Source: Bacteroides sp. (GTDB lineage Bacteria; Bacteroidota; Bacteroidia; Bacteroidales; Muribaculaceae). From it: a stretch of DNA of 60,461 nucleotides. Positions 8,660 through 18,205 of this stretch are shown piece after piece (positions within the stretch are counted from its first letter, which is position 1; each line of letters begins with the position of its first letter). The notes under the pieces are model-generated. The model was not told the DNA's origin and did no database searches. It was given only the letters and a program-made list of their open reading frames with translations. The position numbers were made by a program, and so were the translations under genes. The DNA lies in NCBI GenBank assembly GCA_014802015.1, contig JAAVDB010000042.1, forward strand, positions 1-60,461, written 5' to 3'.

Positions 8660-9606
8660 TGCGACAAACGTTTTGCAAATTCAATAAACTCCGTCGTGGT
8701 GTATGCCACATCGTTATATATCTCCTGCATCGCACCCTCATCAAGACGGTCATAGTCCTCACGACGGGAAGTTATAAACTTACCCATCATCTCTATGGAT
8801 GCCGGACTGACGAGCATCTGATCATTTCCAGTCCCATAACACTCAGGGCGATGGTTCTTGCGTGGTATTATGACAATCCTCGTCGCTCCAGATACTCTGA
8901 ACGCCACGACATTCATCATAGGTTCGTCATCGCAATCGGGGAATGTTCCAAGGATCCGTTCAAACATGGGCTGAGTGTCGGCATAAGTCTTGATATCCAT
9001 TATGAAATATCCGAACGGAGTCATATTCGGACGCGGAAGATATATCCTGCTCTTTCCAACCTTCGGACCTTCAATAAGATACTCACGTTTGATATTGAAA
9101 TTAGCAACATCCACTAAGTTCACCGCTTGAAAATGCATGTGATCCGGGGCAGACGCACCACATTTCGGACCATTATAAAAGATGGCATATTCAGGCAACA
9201 TACGGGCCAGTTCAGCCATATCGGTTATTCTATTTACAATGCGTTGTGGTGTATGTTCCTTGCACACGATAGTCAGATGTAAGTCCGATGCAGGATATGG
9301 ATTGGCTAAAATCTCATAATCTTTCCATTCTACTGACCTCTGTTCGGCAGGTCGTGCGGACCGGCACAGGAAACATGGTCGCTCACCGTTTTCGATAGCC
9401 GAAAGATTTGCCGAAAGGGATGCCTTTCGATAAGAAAGCAAGATTTTTCCTGCGCTCCAGAAACACTTTTCAAACAATATTTCATCGGAAAGGGCTTCGT
9501 CAAAAATTTCGTAATTATTCTTTAACAGCTCCCACTCTTCGACCTGAGAGGAAAATGTGTTTTCAACTATATCATGCACTACACTTACATGAGTAGACTG
9601 TTTCAT
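8656..9606 (-). CDS. DUF4922 protein, GalT/Ap4A-phosphorylase-like (HIT superfamily)
   Basis: 316 residues, recognised as DUF4922. Visible signatures point to the nucleotidyltransferase branch of the HIT superfamily: a CFLC zinc-type pair (Cys78, Cys81), [14 protein letters not shown] with a following EH, and PDHMHFQA giving HxHxQ at His156-His158-Gln160. GalT and Ap4A phosphorylase use HxHxQ to form a nucleotidyl-histidine intermediate. The predicted chemistry is therefore transfer or phosphorolysis of a nucleotide on a sugar-phosphate or NDP-sugar; the substrate is unknown. There is no signal peptide, so it is cytosolic. It shares ATGA-type overlaps with both the GT2 gene and the SpoIID gene, so translation of all three is probably coupled. 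Confidence 0.75.
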   Translation of the reverse strand: MKQSTHVSVVHDIVENTFSSQVEEWELLKNNYEIFDEALSDEILFEKCFWSAGKILLSYRKASLSANLSAIENGERPCFLCRSARPAEQRSVEWKDYEILANPYPASDLHLTIVCKEHTPQRIVNRITDMAELARMLPEYAIFYNGPKCGASAPDHMHFQAVNLVDVANFNIKREYLIEGPKVGKSRIYLPRPNMTPFGYFIMDIKTYADTQPMFERILGTFPDCDDEPMMNVVAFRVSGATRIVIIPRKNHRPECYGTGNDQMLVSPASIEMMGKFITSRREDYDRLDEGAMQEIYNDVAYTTTEFIEFAKRLSQ

Positions 9607-10913
9607 TTCATTCTTGATTTTAGTTCAAGCGTGCGCAACGTATCTTTATAATAATTGTTAGCATTAATCCGATCGCGTGACAGGGCATGGTCTGAATTAT
9701 CCTCCCATCGACGGCACAGATACAATGATTCATAAATGCGTCCGATGTAATACTGTCGGCTGATAGCAAGTCCAACGGCATAATCCTCTCCATAACATAC
9801 GTCCGGGAATCCGATTGATCTCACAACAGGCGTATAGAATGCTCTCGGCGCTCCGAGTCCGTTAATGCGTAATGCATTGTTCGGGCCATTTTCATCAGTC
9901 CACTCCGAATGATCAATCAGTCCGGGGGGCAGAACATTCCTGTCAAAATCAGTGAGGGTATACGAACCTATGACCATAGCACAGTTTTCGCTCCGAAACT
10001 TATCTACGATCTTCTGTAATGTATTATCTGAAGAATATACGTCATCGCTGTCAAGCTGTATGGCAAACCGTCCACACGAGTCCGAGTTTACCGCAAGATT
10101 CCAACATCCGCCGATACCGATGTAAGAGTAGGGGACGACATCAGTATTGATCACGATTAGCTGTGGGTAGCGGAGCGACAACTCGGCAAGTAGTTCGGCA
10201 GTGCCGTCATCACTTCGGTTGTCAACGACTATCACATTATATGGAAAATCCGTTTTCTGCGTGCATGCAGATTCGACAGCATTCGCAATGGTACGACGGC
10301 GGTTTCTTACCGGGATCACCACACTTGCCTCTACCGGGAATACTCCATCAGAAACACATATATCTTTTCGTTCGGCAGGCGTGACAAGTGCACCGATTGA
10401 TTTCAGATAGTCAGTAACCACCTTTTCCATCTCAATCTGTGATGAGCGGTTACGCGGGTCGACGTATGCGAAATGCACCGCTTCGCCATCCTCCTCTCGT
10501 GTTGGCTGTACACAATAAATCGGTTCAGGACAATAGGCCGGTAATCCATTTCTGATCAGCCGCAAACGCAGGTCATACCACCCAGCCGCCAAATAATCAC
10601 ATGAAGTATCTGCCAACGCCTCACGAACAGCCGACGTACGGGCGACAACCAACTTGCCAAAATCGAAATCATCACGCAGAGAACCCTCCTGATAGGGAAT
10701 ATGCCTTTTAATCTCACCGTTCTCGACATAATCACAATACACAAACGGTGCGCCTGACATCTCAAGGACCTGTTCAAGGCGTTCAAGCCCGAGATAATTA
10801 AACTCCGTATGACAATCAGACAGAGATATTATCGTATATTCGCTATCTGTTTCAGCGAGTTGCCGCATCCGTCGCGTAGAGAGTAGCGGGTATGTGGTAT
10901 TATCTTTTTTCAT
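9603..10913 (-). CDS. Family 2 glycosyltransferase with an extra N-terminal GT-like half
   Basis: 436 residues. A canonical GT-A/GT2 domain starts near residue 174 ([20 protein letters not shown], then [12 protein letters not shown]) and carries the DXD-type metal site in [10 protein letters not shown]. The first about 170 residues ([34 protein letters not shown]) look like the second half of another GT2 domain without its own nucleotide-binding start. It would transfer a sugar from an NDP-sugar in the cytosol; donor and acceptor are unknown. It lies 53 bp after the amidase gene and overlaps the DUF4922 gene by 4 bp, so it belongs to the salvage operon. Confidence 0.8.
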   Translation of the reverse strand: MKKDNTTYPLLSTRRMRQLAETDSEYTIISLSDCHTEFNYLGLERLEQVLEMSGAPFVYCDYVENGEIKRHIPYQEGSLRDDFDFGKLVVARTSAVREALADTSCDYLAAGWYDLRLRLIRNGLPAYCPEPIYCVQPTREEDGEAVHFAYVDPRNRSSQIEMEKVVTDYLKSIGALVTPAERKDICVSDGVFPVEASVVIPVRNRRRTIANAVESACTQKTDFPYNVIVVDNRSDDGTAELLAELSLRYPQLIVINTDVVPYSYIGIGGCWNLAVNSDSCGRFAIQLDSDDVYSSDNTLQKIVDKFRSENCAMVIGSYTLTDFDRNVLPPGLIDHSEWTDENGPNNALRINGLGAPRAFYTPVVRSIGFPDVCYGEDYAVGLAISRQYYIGRIYESLYLCRRWEDNSDHALSRDRINANNYYKDTLRTLELKSRMK

Positions 10914-10966
10914 TGCAGAAATGCTTATAAATCATGGTTTGATAGATGTGGCGAAGAGAGAGATTA

Positions 10967-13822
10967 TTATGATCTTCTGCGTCGTGGACGCCGTGGCTCA
11001 TTGGCGCTTAGTTCAGCCGGATCTCTCAAAAACGGGAACATACCGTCTCCACTATATGCATCCGGCAAAAGTGAATCCTCTTCAGGGGGTAAAAATGCAC
11101 CTGCCGGCAACTTTACAGCAACATATTGAGGCTTGACAGACAGATATGCCAGGATCTGGGACATCAGTTTGTTGCGGGCATCGGCCCGATCTATAGTCTC
11201 AAACGGGAAACCGATAACGACAGCTCTGTGCGATGGTGTTGTTATTGCCGTACCGGCGGGATAATCATTCTCACAATATCTCAGGACCACCGAACCACTA
11301 CCTTTTATCGGCATAAATGATTCCGGTGATTCTACAGCATAGCATTCGGATGACAATTGCTGGTTGAAGCAGAACTTCAATCCTCCGTCAAACTGTTTTA
11401 TACCGGATTTTACCTCACGTACCTCACCGGTTATGGTTGCCTTTGCCTGCCGCCAGTCAACACCGAGGACAGAGTGAGCAAACTCGCGATCAGCCTGTGC
11501 GACAGATGGCATACTATACTTATTCTCAAATAGATCAGCACCGATATAACTGCCACTCACCATCAGTGCCGTTCCGGCATCTGTAAGTTCCGTGAGGCGC
11601 TGTTTTAATTCAGCAGTGAAAGGTTTGAATTTTGTCGCAGAGGTTACGCCTACCGTGATCTCTTTCTGTTTACCGAGAATCAGATCTACGATAGCTGGAT
11701 TTGAGCCGGATTTGACAAACGCATCCACTCCTGAGGATATAAACGAATGTCCCGCAGCCTTGACCGACAATCCATGAGTATAAACAAAGTCGAACGTATT
11801 TCCGACAATTATCCGAGTCTCGTGTGTAGCCCTGCTCGCACCGTGGCCCGGAGCATCGTTAGAAACCCACGGTTGACCGGGGCGAAACTCCGTCTGTGCT
11901 CCCGTGAAAAGCAAATCGTTCACATAAGGCACTCCATGATCTTCCTCATAGTCAAAACCTATATGTCCATCCCGATACACTTCAGCAGGACCCGACACGC
12001 GGGTAAACCCGTTTACGATAGTCACCTGAGGTGCATCTCCTGGCATATAACACAATGCAAGCGTTTCAGATGGGAAACTACGTCCGCCGTCATTAGCTGC
12101 AACTATTCTGTAACTGTAAATCCGGCTGTCCTCAGGCGTGACATTCAGATATGGATCATCCGTGATGGCGAGTTCTGTAAATGCGCCGTCATCAACACGT
12201 TCATATACTATGTAATACTTTGCTTTCGCTGTAGTTTCGAGAGGGTCGGGGACAGGAGTCCATCTAAGGGTATAATTCCCATTATCGCCCGTAATCTCGA
12301 AATTCTTGACAGGAAGCGGAGCCACTACATAAGGTGTCCCGCTTGTCTGATGCAAGTATTTCAGAATACCTTTATATATAGCTCGACTTACATGAAACCG
12401 AAATTCCGGGTCGAGACCGTAACGCATATCCGCAAAATTCTGATGACTCAGCAATTCAAGCAACATGGCGGGCACTTGAGGTTCGCGAGCTTCATGATAT
12501 TGCTTATTCCTAAGTTTTCTTCGGGTCCATTGCGGGTCATATAGTTGCCAAATATCGTCAATGATCTGACTGGTGACGATATTGGCATAGGTCTCCGATG
12601 TCTTACGGCTACGGCCGTCACCAAGGGTCCCTCCGGCTGTAGATATGATCGGAAGAGTTCCTATTGTTGTCACATCATCACCAGTGGTTCCGGCATCGGT
12701 GTGGAGAGCGAATGACAGATCGACAGGTATGCCGAGGCCTTTCTGACCCGGCAATGACTTCGATCCACCGGCCAGATAATTGACCCATAAGCCACGTGAC
12801 TTATAATCATCTTCATAATCGTTTGAGCCATCGGTAATAGAGTATACGCTTGATGGCATTCCCGCCCACTGCAACCAGTAGCGCGCACCCTCCATAAATC
12901 TTGGATAGCCGCTGGTGGCAGCAGTCTCGCTATATCCTCGTTTAACGTTACCGGTCCCACCACCAATCTTTACAGCATCGGCAGTGATAACCTTGCCCTC
13001 ATCATCCGAAACATTGGTAAGCGTAACGACGGGACTCGAACCCTTCTCAAACGGAAATGTTCCGAGATACACCCATGTACCTCCACCCATCGTCTGATTG
13101 ACCTGAAATTCTTCTATGCCACGCATTGACCTTACTGCATATCGGGCATCGCGGGCACTTTCAGGCAAGGATGCATAACTAACATATAGTGCATATTCAC
13201 CGGTCTCGGGTATATCTGCCGTCCATGTGGCCGACGAAGCCTTACCGGCATCTTTTACAGTCGAGATCTTACGTAATGAACCCTGTTTGAATGGATTCAG
13301 AGTCCCGGACAGGACCTCGGATTTGTGAGCGAAACCTGAGACACCGGATGCTGATTCCCAATGCTTGCTACCATTTTGTTCAGCATAACCGTTTTGAGCG
13401 AGCCCTCCGTCACCGTCGACTATAACCTCGACAGACGATGTGTCACGTTCGCGAGGCATCATCACGTATGCACCCGCATTCTCAAGCATGGGCACAAGAA
13501 ATGGGTATATATAGCTTGCGGAATAAAGATCCTCAACCGTACCGAGCAGTCGTCCGCGTTGCCACTGCCAGCGATCTTCAGCCGAATCATAGTAACGGCC
13601 ATGACTCGCCCATAGAGCAATATTTCTGCCATCAAGCCCGGATGGCGCTTCGGGAGCATCAAGCCTTACTACAAACGGTCCTGATGTTCTCGGTTCAGCC
13701 TTGACCGTATTGACGGCGACGGCACGACGCCCGGATGATTTCTTTTTGGATTTACGGGTGGCACCATCACAGGTCAACGCCGAGAGTACGACTAATAATA
13801 TAAGTGTAAAATATTTATTCAT
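10967..13822 (-). CDS. Secreted N-acetylmuramoyl-L-alanine amidase with golvesin-like and FN3 modules
   Basis: 951 residues, often annotated as xanthan lyase, but the catalytic parts are Amidase_3-like: ALWASHGRYYDS near residue 67, VMMPRERD, SFALHTDAG near 390, and PAMLLELLSHQN with its glutamate. Between the first and second halves is an insert of about 220 residues resembling a golvesin/CBM beta-sandwich (TWTADIPETGEYALYVSY, GGTWVYLGTFPFEKGSS). A fibronectin-III domain (PLPVKNFEITGDNGNYTLRW) and a large C-terminal domain follow. A signal peptide (MNKYFTLILLVVLSALTCDGA) sends it to the periplasm or surface. It would strip stem peptides from peptidoglycan. It is the first gene of the operon, with the promoter about 95 bp upstream. 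Confidence 0.85.
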   Translation of the reverse strand: MNKYFTLILLVVLSALTCDGATRKSKKKSSGRRAVAVNTVKAEPRTSGPFVVRLDAPEAPSGLDGRNIALWASHGRYYDSAEDRWQWQRGRLLGTVEDLYSASYIYPFLVPMLENAGAYVMMPRERDTSSVEVIVDGDGGLAQNGYAEQNGSKHWESASGVSGFAHKSEVLSGTLNPFKQGSLRKISTVKDAGKASSATWTADIPETGEYALYVSYASLPESARDARYAVRSMRGIEEFQVNQTMGGGTWVYLGTFPFEKGSSPVVTLTNVSDDEGKVITADAVKIGGGTGNVKRGYSETAATSGYPRFMEGARYWLQWAGMPSSVYSITDGSNDYEDDYKSRGLWVNYLAGGSKSLPGQKGLGIPVDLSFALHTDAGTTGDDVTTIGTLPIISTAGGTLGDGRSRKTSETYANIVTSQIIDDIWQLYDPQWTRRKLRNKQYHEAREPQVPAMLLELLSHQNFADMRYGLDPEFRFHVSRAIYKGILKYLHQTSGTPYVVAPLPVKNFEITGDNGNYTLRWTPVPDPLETTAKAKYYIVYERVDDGAFTELAITDDPYLNVTPEDSRIYSYRIVAANDGGRSFPSETLALCYMPGDAPQVTIVNGFTRVSGPAEVYRDGHIGFDYEEDHGVPYVNDLLFTGAQTEFRPGQPWVSNDAPGHGASRATHETRIIVGNTFDFVYTHGLSVKAAGHSFISSGVDAFVKSGSNPAIVDLILGKQKEITVGVTSATKFKPFTAELKQRLTELTDAGTALMVSGSYIGADLFENKYSMPSVAQADREFAHSVLGVDWRQAKATITGEVREVKSGIKQFDGGLKFCFNQQLSSECYAVESPESFMPIKGSGSVVLRYCENDYPAGTAITTPSHRAVVIGFPFETIDRADARNKLMSQILAYLSVKPQYVAVKLPAGAFLPPEEDSLLPDAYSGDGMFPFLRDPAELSANEPRRPRRRRS

Positions 13823-13915
13823 AAGAGTAATGATACCGCTGATATAAGTTATAACATTTCAAGATCGGATACGGTCTCCTGTTGACTTTTTTTAGACAAT
13901 CAGCGGTTGCAACGT

Positions 13916-13947
13916 CAAAAGTAGTAAATAAATATAAACAGACAAAA
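13916..13947 (-). promoter_or_regulatory. Promoter of the peptidoglycan-salvage operon
   Basis: On the minus strand: TTTTG, 19-nt spacer, TACTTTTG, a full match to the Bacteroidetes consensus. It lies about 95 bp upstream of the amidase ATG and is the only clear promoter found for the seven-gene unit. Confidence 0.75.
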
Positions 13948-14053
13948 ATATCCGTCATAAAATAGGATAATTGAACGCCTGATTTCAGGACGAAAAACGA
14001 CATTACCTGAAGCCGGATTGTCATAATCACTCAAAAAGCATTCAGATTCCATA

Positions 14054-14084
14054 TTGCAGGATTTAATGGAAATGATTATCTTTG
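14054..14084 (+). promoter_or_regulatory. dnaN promoter
   Basis: TTG (14054-14056), 20-nt spacer, TATCTTTG (14077-14084). The predicted start near 14091 lies downstream of the ATG at 14082, which therefore cannot be the dnaN start; the ATG at 14142 is supported. Confidence 0.7.
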
Positions 14085-14141
14085 CATATTAATAACCGGC
14101 TGTTGTCAGCCCGCACGTTACGCAATATAATTAAAAACTAT

Positions 14142-15272
14142 ATGAAATTTACAGTACCCAGTAAGACGCTCCACTCTTTCGCGTCAGCAGTGAGCAAGGT
14201 AATTAATGCCAAGAATGCCATCACGATTCTCAACAATTTCCTTTTTTCCATTAAGGGGAATGTTCTCACAATCACTGCATGTGACGGAGAGAACACACTT
14301 TGCGCCCGCATTCCCATCATGGATGTAGACGGAGAGGGTGACTTCTGCATTGATGCCCGTCGTGTCGTGGAGCTGCTGCGCGTTATGCCCGAGCAGGAAC
14401 TCAATTTCACTGTCGATGATGCTACTCTTGCTGTCGAGATGACACATCCCAATGGTTCATATAAGTTTATGGGACTTCCCGGTCGTGATTATCCCATTCT
14501 TAAAAAAGAGACCGCCGATGGTGCCAAATCGTTCAAAGCTCCCGGCTCGTCACTGTTGCGGGGTCTGGAGTACACATCGTTCGCCGCCGGTACAGACATG
14601 CTTCGCCCCCAGATGACAGGCGTATATTGGGATATTAAATCCGACCGCCTGATATTTGTGGCGACAGATACTCATAAACTTGTGAAATTCGAGGACGACA
14701 GTATCAGTTCAGGCATCGAAGGCTCATTCATCCTTCCTAATAAATCTACCAATGTATTCCGTTCCGTATTCAATAAGGAGGAGGAAGTGACCGTCACCAT
14801 TGATCCTGAACGCGGTGTAACATTTGAGACAGATACATTCACGTTCGACAGCCGTGTAATCAAGGGCCGTTTCCCGGATTATACCCGGGTTATCCCCGAG
14901 AATAATCCTTATACTCTGACCATTAACCGCCATCAGTTTACGACAGCCGTACGTCGTGTCAGCCTGTTTGTCGATGAGGGCCATGGTCTGATCAAATTCC
15001 GTGTCGTGCCTGACAAACTTACTATCAAGGCCTCAGACAATGAATACAACACTTCGGGTGTCGAGACGCTTTCGTCTGATTTTACAGGCTCGGAAATGAT
15101 CATCGGCTTCAGTTCGAGCTATCTTACCGAGCTGGCATCTGTGCTTTGGACTGACGATATTGTGTTCCATCTCGCCGATCCTTCTCGTCCGGCAGTAATT
15201 GTTCCTACCGAGGACAAAGCCGACACGAAACTGACTATGCTCCTCATGCCGATGAATGTTCAGGATTTTTAA
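14142..15272 (+). CDS. dnaN: DNA polymerase III beta sliding clamp
   Basis: 376 residues in three clamp repeats, starting MKFTVPSKTLHSFAS. Typical segments are NAKNAITILNNFLF, LPGRDYPILKKE, FVATDTHKLVKFE, RVIKGRFPDYTRVIP and the C-terminal LLMPMNV. The ring tethers polymerase III to DNA and recruits repair factors. An upstream in-frame ATG at 14082 would add 20 residues, but it lies inside the -7 promoter box. The gene heads a plus-strand run with the exonuclease, coaBC, DUF4835, recN and rlmB genes. Confidence 0.98.
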   Translation: MKFTVPSKTLHSFASAVSKVINAKNAITILNNFLFSIKGNVLTITACDGENTLCARIPIMDVDGEGDFCIDARRVVELLRVMPEQELNFTVDDATLAVEMTHPNGSYKFMGLPGRDYPILKKETADGAKSFKAPGSSLLRGLEYTSFAAGTDMLRPQMTGVYWDIKSDRLIFVATDTHKLVKFEDDSISSGIEGSFILPNKSTNVFRSVFNKEEEVTVTIDPERGVTFETDTFTFDSRVIKGRFPDYTRVIPENNPYTLTINRHQFTTAVRRVSLFVDEGHGLIKFRVVPDKLTIKASDNEYNTSGVETLSSDFTGSEMIIGFSSSYLTELASVLWTDDIVFHLADPSRPAVIVPTEDKADTKLTMLLMPMNVQDF

Positions 15273-15281
15273 TCTCATCCC

Positions 15282-16043
15282 ATGCAGCTCAATCTAAAAA
15301 AACCAATCGTTTTCTTTGATCTCGAAACCACCGGTGTAGACATCACCCATGACCGTATCGTCGAGATCTCACTAATAAAGGTAATGCCATCAGGCGAAGA
15401 GATCGAGAAAACGCGACGTGTAAATCCCGGTATACCTATCCCGCCCGAGGCTACAGCAGTACATCATATAACGGACGAGGATGTGGCTAATGAGCCGACA
15501 TTCCGTCAGATAGCCAAGTCGCTTGCCAACGAGCTGGTAGGGTGTGACATAGCCGGATATAACTCCAACCGATTCGATATACCGATGCTCGATCAGGAGT
15601 TTCAACGCGCTGGAGTGAAGTTCGATTTCTCCAAAGCCCGATTTGTGGATGTTCAGACCATTTTCCACAAAAAGGAACAGCGTACGCTTGTCGCCGCTTA
15701 TCGTTTCTACTGTGGTAAGGAACTTGACGGTGCACACTCGGCCAACGCTGATACTCGCGCGACACTTGAAGTTTTGAAATCTCAGCTTGATCGCTATGAG
15801 GACTTACCGAACGACATCGAGGAACTTAGCAAATTCTCACAGATCAACCGCAATGTCGACTTCATGGGGCGTCTTATCTATAACGATGCTGATAAAGAGG
15901 TCATAAACTTCGGCAAATACAAGGGTAAAATCGCTGAGGACATATTGCGTAAGGAGCCGAGTTACTACGACTGGATCATGAAGAGTGACTTTGCTCAGAA
16001 TACTAAAGACTGTTTCACACGAATTAGACTCAGAATTAAATGA
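15282..16043 (+). CDS. DnaQ-like 3'-5' exonuclease
   Basis: 253 residues. DEDDh exonuclease motifs are visible: Exo I FFDLETTGVD, Exo II with AGYNSNRFDIPML, and Exo III with DGAHSANADTRATLEVL containing the catalytic His and Asp. A C-terminal extension (about 185-253) holds INFGKYKGKIAEDILRKEPSYYDWI, a module often found appended to Bacteroidetes epsilon-like proteins. It is a likely proofreading or repair exonuclease acting with the clamp encoded 9 bp upstream. It overlaps coaBC by 4 bp. Confidence 0.92.
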   Translation: MQLNLKKPIVFFDLETTGVDITHDRIVEISLIKVMPSGEEIEKTRRVNPGIPIPPEATAVHHITDEDVANEPTFRQIAKSLANELVGCDIAGYNSNRFDIPMLDQEFQRAGVKFDFSKARFVDVQTIFHKKEQRTLVAAYRFYCGKELDGAHSANADTRATLEVLKSQLDRYEDLPNDIEELSKFSQINRNVDFMGRLIYNDADKEVINFGKYKGKIAEDILRKEPSYYDWIMKSDFAQNTKDCFTRIRLRIK

Positions 16044-17245
16044 GCATTCTCAACGGCAAACATATTGTCTTAGGTATATGTGGCGGAATCGCCGCATATA
16101 AAAGTGTCAGTCTGTTACGGCTTTTAATTAAAGCCGGAGCAGAAGTGCAGGTCGTCATTACACCGGCAGGTAAGGAATTTATAACTCCCGTGACCCTCTC
16201 TGCTCTGAGCCAGAAACCTGTAGTGAGTGAATTTTTCACTGCCAATACCGGTGAATGGCATTCACATGTCGATTTGGGATTATGGGCCGACTGTATGGTC
16301 ATCGCACCGGCTACAGCCTCGACACTTGGCAAAATGGCTCACGGCATTGCCGACAATATGCTCGTCACAACCTATCTATCGGCAAAGAGTCCTGTATTCA
16401 TCGCTCCGGCAATGGATCTTGACATGATGCGACATCCATCGACACAAACCAATCTTGCTCTGCTCGCGTCTTACGGCAACCACATAATCGAGCCGGGCAG
16501 CGGATTCCTTGCAAGCGGACTGGAAGGGAAGGGGCGTATGGAAGAGCCTGAGAATATCGTAAAGTATCTCGAAGATTTTTTCTCAAAGGCTCAGGATCTT
16601 GCCGGTCATCATGTACTCATTACCGCCGGCCCTACGTATGAGAAAATTGATCCCGTCAGATTTATCGGAAACTATTCATCAGGCAAAATGGGCTATGCGT
16701 TAGCTGAAGAGTGTGCATCGCGCGGAGCCAAAGTTACCCTTGTTTCAGGCCCGGTAAGTATCAAGGCCGTTAATCCTGCTATTACGACCGTACATGTAGA
16801 ATCCGCTCGCGAAATGCTTGAAGAATGCCGAAAAGTATTCCCTGAAACTGATATAGCCATAATGTGTGCCGCTGTGGCTGATTATGCTCCCGCTACTTGC
16901 TCGGACCGTAAAATCAAGCGTGAACATGATGACGTCCCGGTCATCACACTGGTGAAGAATCCTGACATCGCCGCTACACTTGGCGCTGAGAAAAATGATT
17001 CACAGATACTCGTGGGATTCGCGCTTGAGACAGATAACGAGACAGTCAATGCCGAGCAAAAGCTTTACAAAAAGAACCTTGACATGATTGTTCTCAACTC
17101 CATGCGCGACAATGGAGCCGGTTTCGGAGTGGATACGAATAAAGTTAGTATCTTCAAACGTGATTCCGATCCTATGGATTTCCCTCTGAAAACTAAAGCA
17201 CAGGTCGCTACAGACATTATTGATGAAATCGTAAAGTCATTATAA
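16040..17245 (+). CDS. coaBC: Bifunctional phosphopantothenoylcysteine decarboxylase / phosphopantothenate-cysteine ligase
   Basis: 401 residues. The N-terminal CoaC flavoprotein domain has GICGGIAAYKS, the active-site His in NTGEWHSHVDLG, and APAMDLDM. The C-terminal CoaB domain starts near residue 190 with HHVLITAGPTYEKIDPVRFI, then NYSSGKMGYALAEE and AAVADY, with KIK for substrate binding. It converts 4'-phosphopantothenate to 4'-phosphopantetheine for CoA synthesis. The PAMD-type decarboxylase loop and the ligase core are intact. Start overlaps the exonuclease stop (ATGA). Confidence 0.97.
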   Translation: MSILNGKHIVLGICGGIAAYKSVSLLRLLIKAGAEVQVVITPAGKEFITPVTLSALSQKPVVSEFFTANTGEWHSHVDLGLWADCMVIAPATASTLGKMAHGIADNMLVTTYLSAKSPVFIAPAMDLDMMRHPSTQTNLALLASYGNHIIEPGSGFLASGLEGKGRMEEPENIVKYLEDFFSKAQDLAGHHVLITAGPTYEKIDPVRFIGNYSSGKMGYALAEECASRGAKVTLVSGPVSIKAVNPAITTVHVESAREMLEECRKVFPETDIAIMCAAVADYAPATCSDRKIKREHDDVPVITLVKNPDIAATLGAEKNDSQILVGFALETDNETVNAEQKLYKKNLDMIVLNSMRDNGAGFGVDTNKVSIFKRDSDPMDFPLKTKAQVATDIIDEIVKSL

Positions 17246-17268
17246 ATCAACAACAATCTCTCCCAATC

Positions 17269-18183
17269 TTGAGAAGAATCTTCATAAATATCATACCGCT
17301 GTTCTATGTGCTGCTATCGCCCTTGATTTCACGGGCACAGGAGCTGAACTGTCGTGTAGAAATAAATACATCTCAGCTCGAAGGCACGAACAAGAATATA
17401 TTCGAGACCCTGCAGAACGCTATAAATGAGTATGTAAACAGCACAAAATGGACTGATGCACAGTTCTCGGCCAACGAACGCATCGAGTGCACCATGTTTT
17501 TTAATATTACAGAATATGATGCATCTGACGGCCACATGGTCGGGACGCTACAAGTCCAGTCAATCCGTCCGGTTTATAATTCGTCATATACAACGACTCT
17601 ATTAAACTTCAGAGATTCCAAAATAGACTTCACCTATATTGAAAATGAACCGTTGGTATATAACGAAACAAACATGGAGAGTCAGCTGACACAGATTCTT
17701 AACTTCTATGTATACCTCATTCTCGCGACTGATTTTGACAGTTTTTCATCGCATGGTGGAGATCCGTATTTTGAGAAACTTGCCACAATTGTCCAGCAGG
17801 CACAGTCATCGGGAGAAAGCGGGTGGAAGGCTTTTGAAGACACAAAGAATCGTGCGGCCGTACTTAGTGCATTTACCGATCCGTCGACACGAAGTCTACG
17901 TGACCTGACATACACCTATAATCTTCAGGGGCTCGACCAGATGTCTGTAAGCCCGGACAAGGGCCGTAAAACGATTGACCAGAGTCTCGAAATTCTGTCT
18001 GCCATATATAAAGTCGCACCAATGTCGGTAGGACTATCCCTATTCAGGGATGCCAAGCTCGACGAGCTGGTAAATATATACTCAAAGGCAACACCTGAAG
18101 AACGTGAGCATGCCTATAAACTGCTCTCGTCACTATATCCGACAGATCAGGACAGATTAAAGAAGATAAAGGAACAACAATAA
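17269..18183 (+). CDS. DUF4835 family secreted protein (PorD-like)
   Basis: 304 residues. A signal peptide ending near SRAQELNC is followed by the DUF4835 core: NKNIFETLQNAINEYVNSTKWTD, RIECTMFFNITEY and QSIRPVYNSSYTTTLLNFRD. Members are found across Bacteroidetes and include PorD, linked to type IX secretion and gliding. The start is an unusual TTG at 17269: no ATG lies before the signal sequence, so TTG is the only start that keeps it. Its place between coaBC and recN is commonly conserved in Bacteroidales. Confidence 0.85.
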   Translation: MRRIFINIIPLFYVLLSPLISRAQELNCRVEINTSQLEGTNKNIFETLQNAINEYVNSTKWTDAQFSANERIECTMFFNITEYDASDGHMVGTLQVQSIRPVYNSSYTTTLLNFRDSKIDFTYIENEPLVYNETNMESQLTQILNFYVYLILATDFDSFSSHGGDPYFEKLATIVQQAQSSGESGWKAFEDTKNRAAVLSAFTDPSTRSLRDLTYTYNLQGLDQMSVSPDKGRKTIDQSLEILSAIYKVAPMSVGLSLFRDAKLDELVNIYSKATPEEREHAYKLLSSLYPTDQDRLKKIKEQQ

Positions 18184-18205
18184 TCAACATTCAACTCAAC
18201 CGATC

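Larger units (their letters stand above)
13823..14141. other. Divergent intergenic region, salvage operon / dnaN
   Basis: This holds two back-to-back promoters (13916-13947 minus and 14054-14084 plus), about 105 bp apart. Apart from these boxes it is AT-rich with no further gene or strong repeat. Confidence 0.6.

Noticed and set aside
8614-9117. 167-residue plus-strand ORF
   Set aside because: It is antisense to the SpoIID and DUF4922 genes, both well supported.
11747-12544. 265-residue plus-strand ORF
   Set aside because: It is antisense to the amidase gene and lacks recognisable domains.
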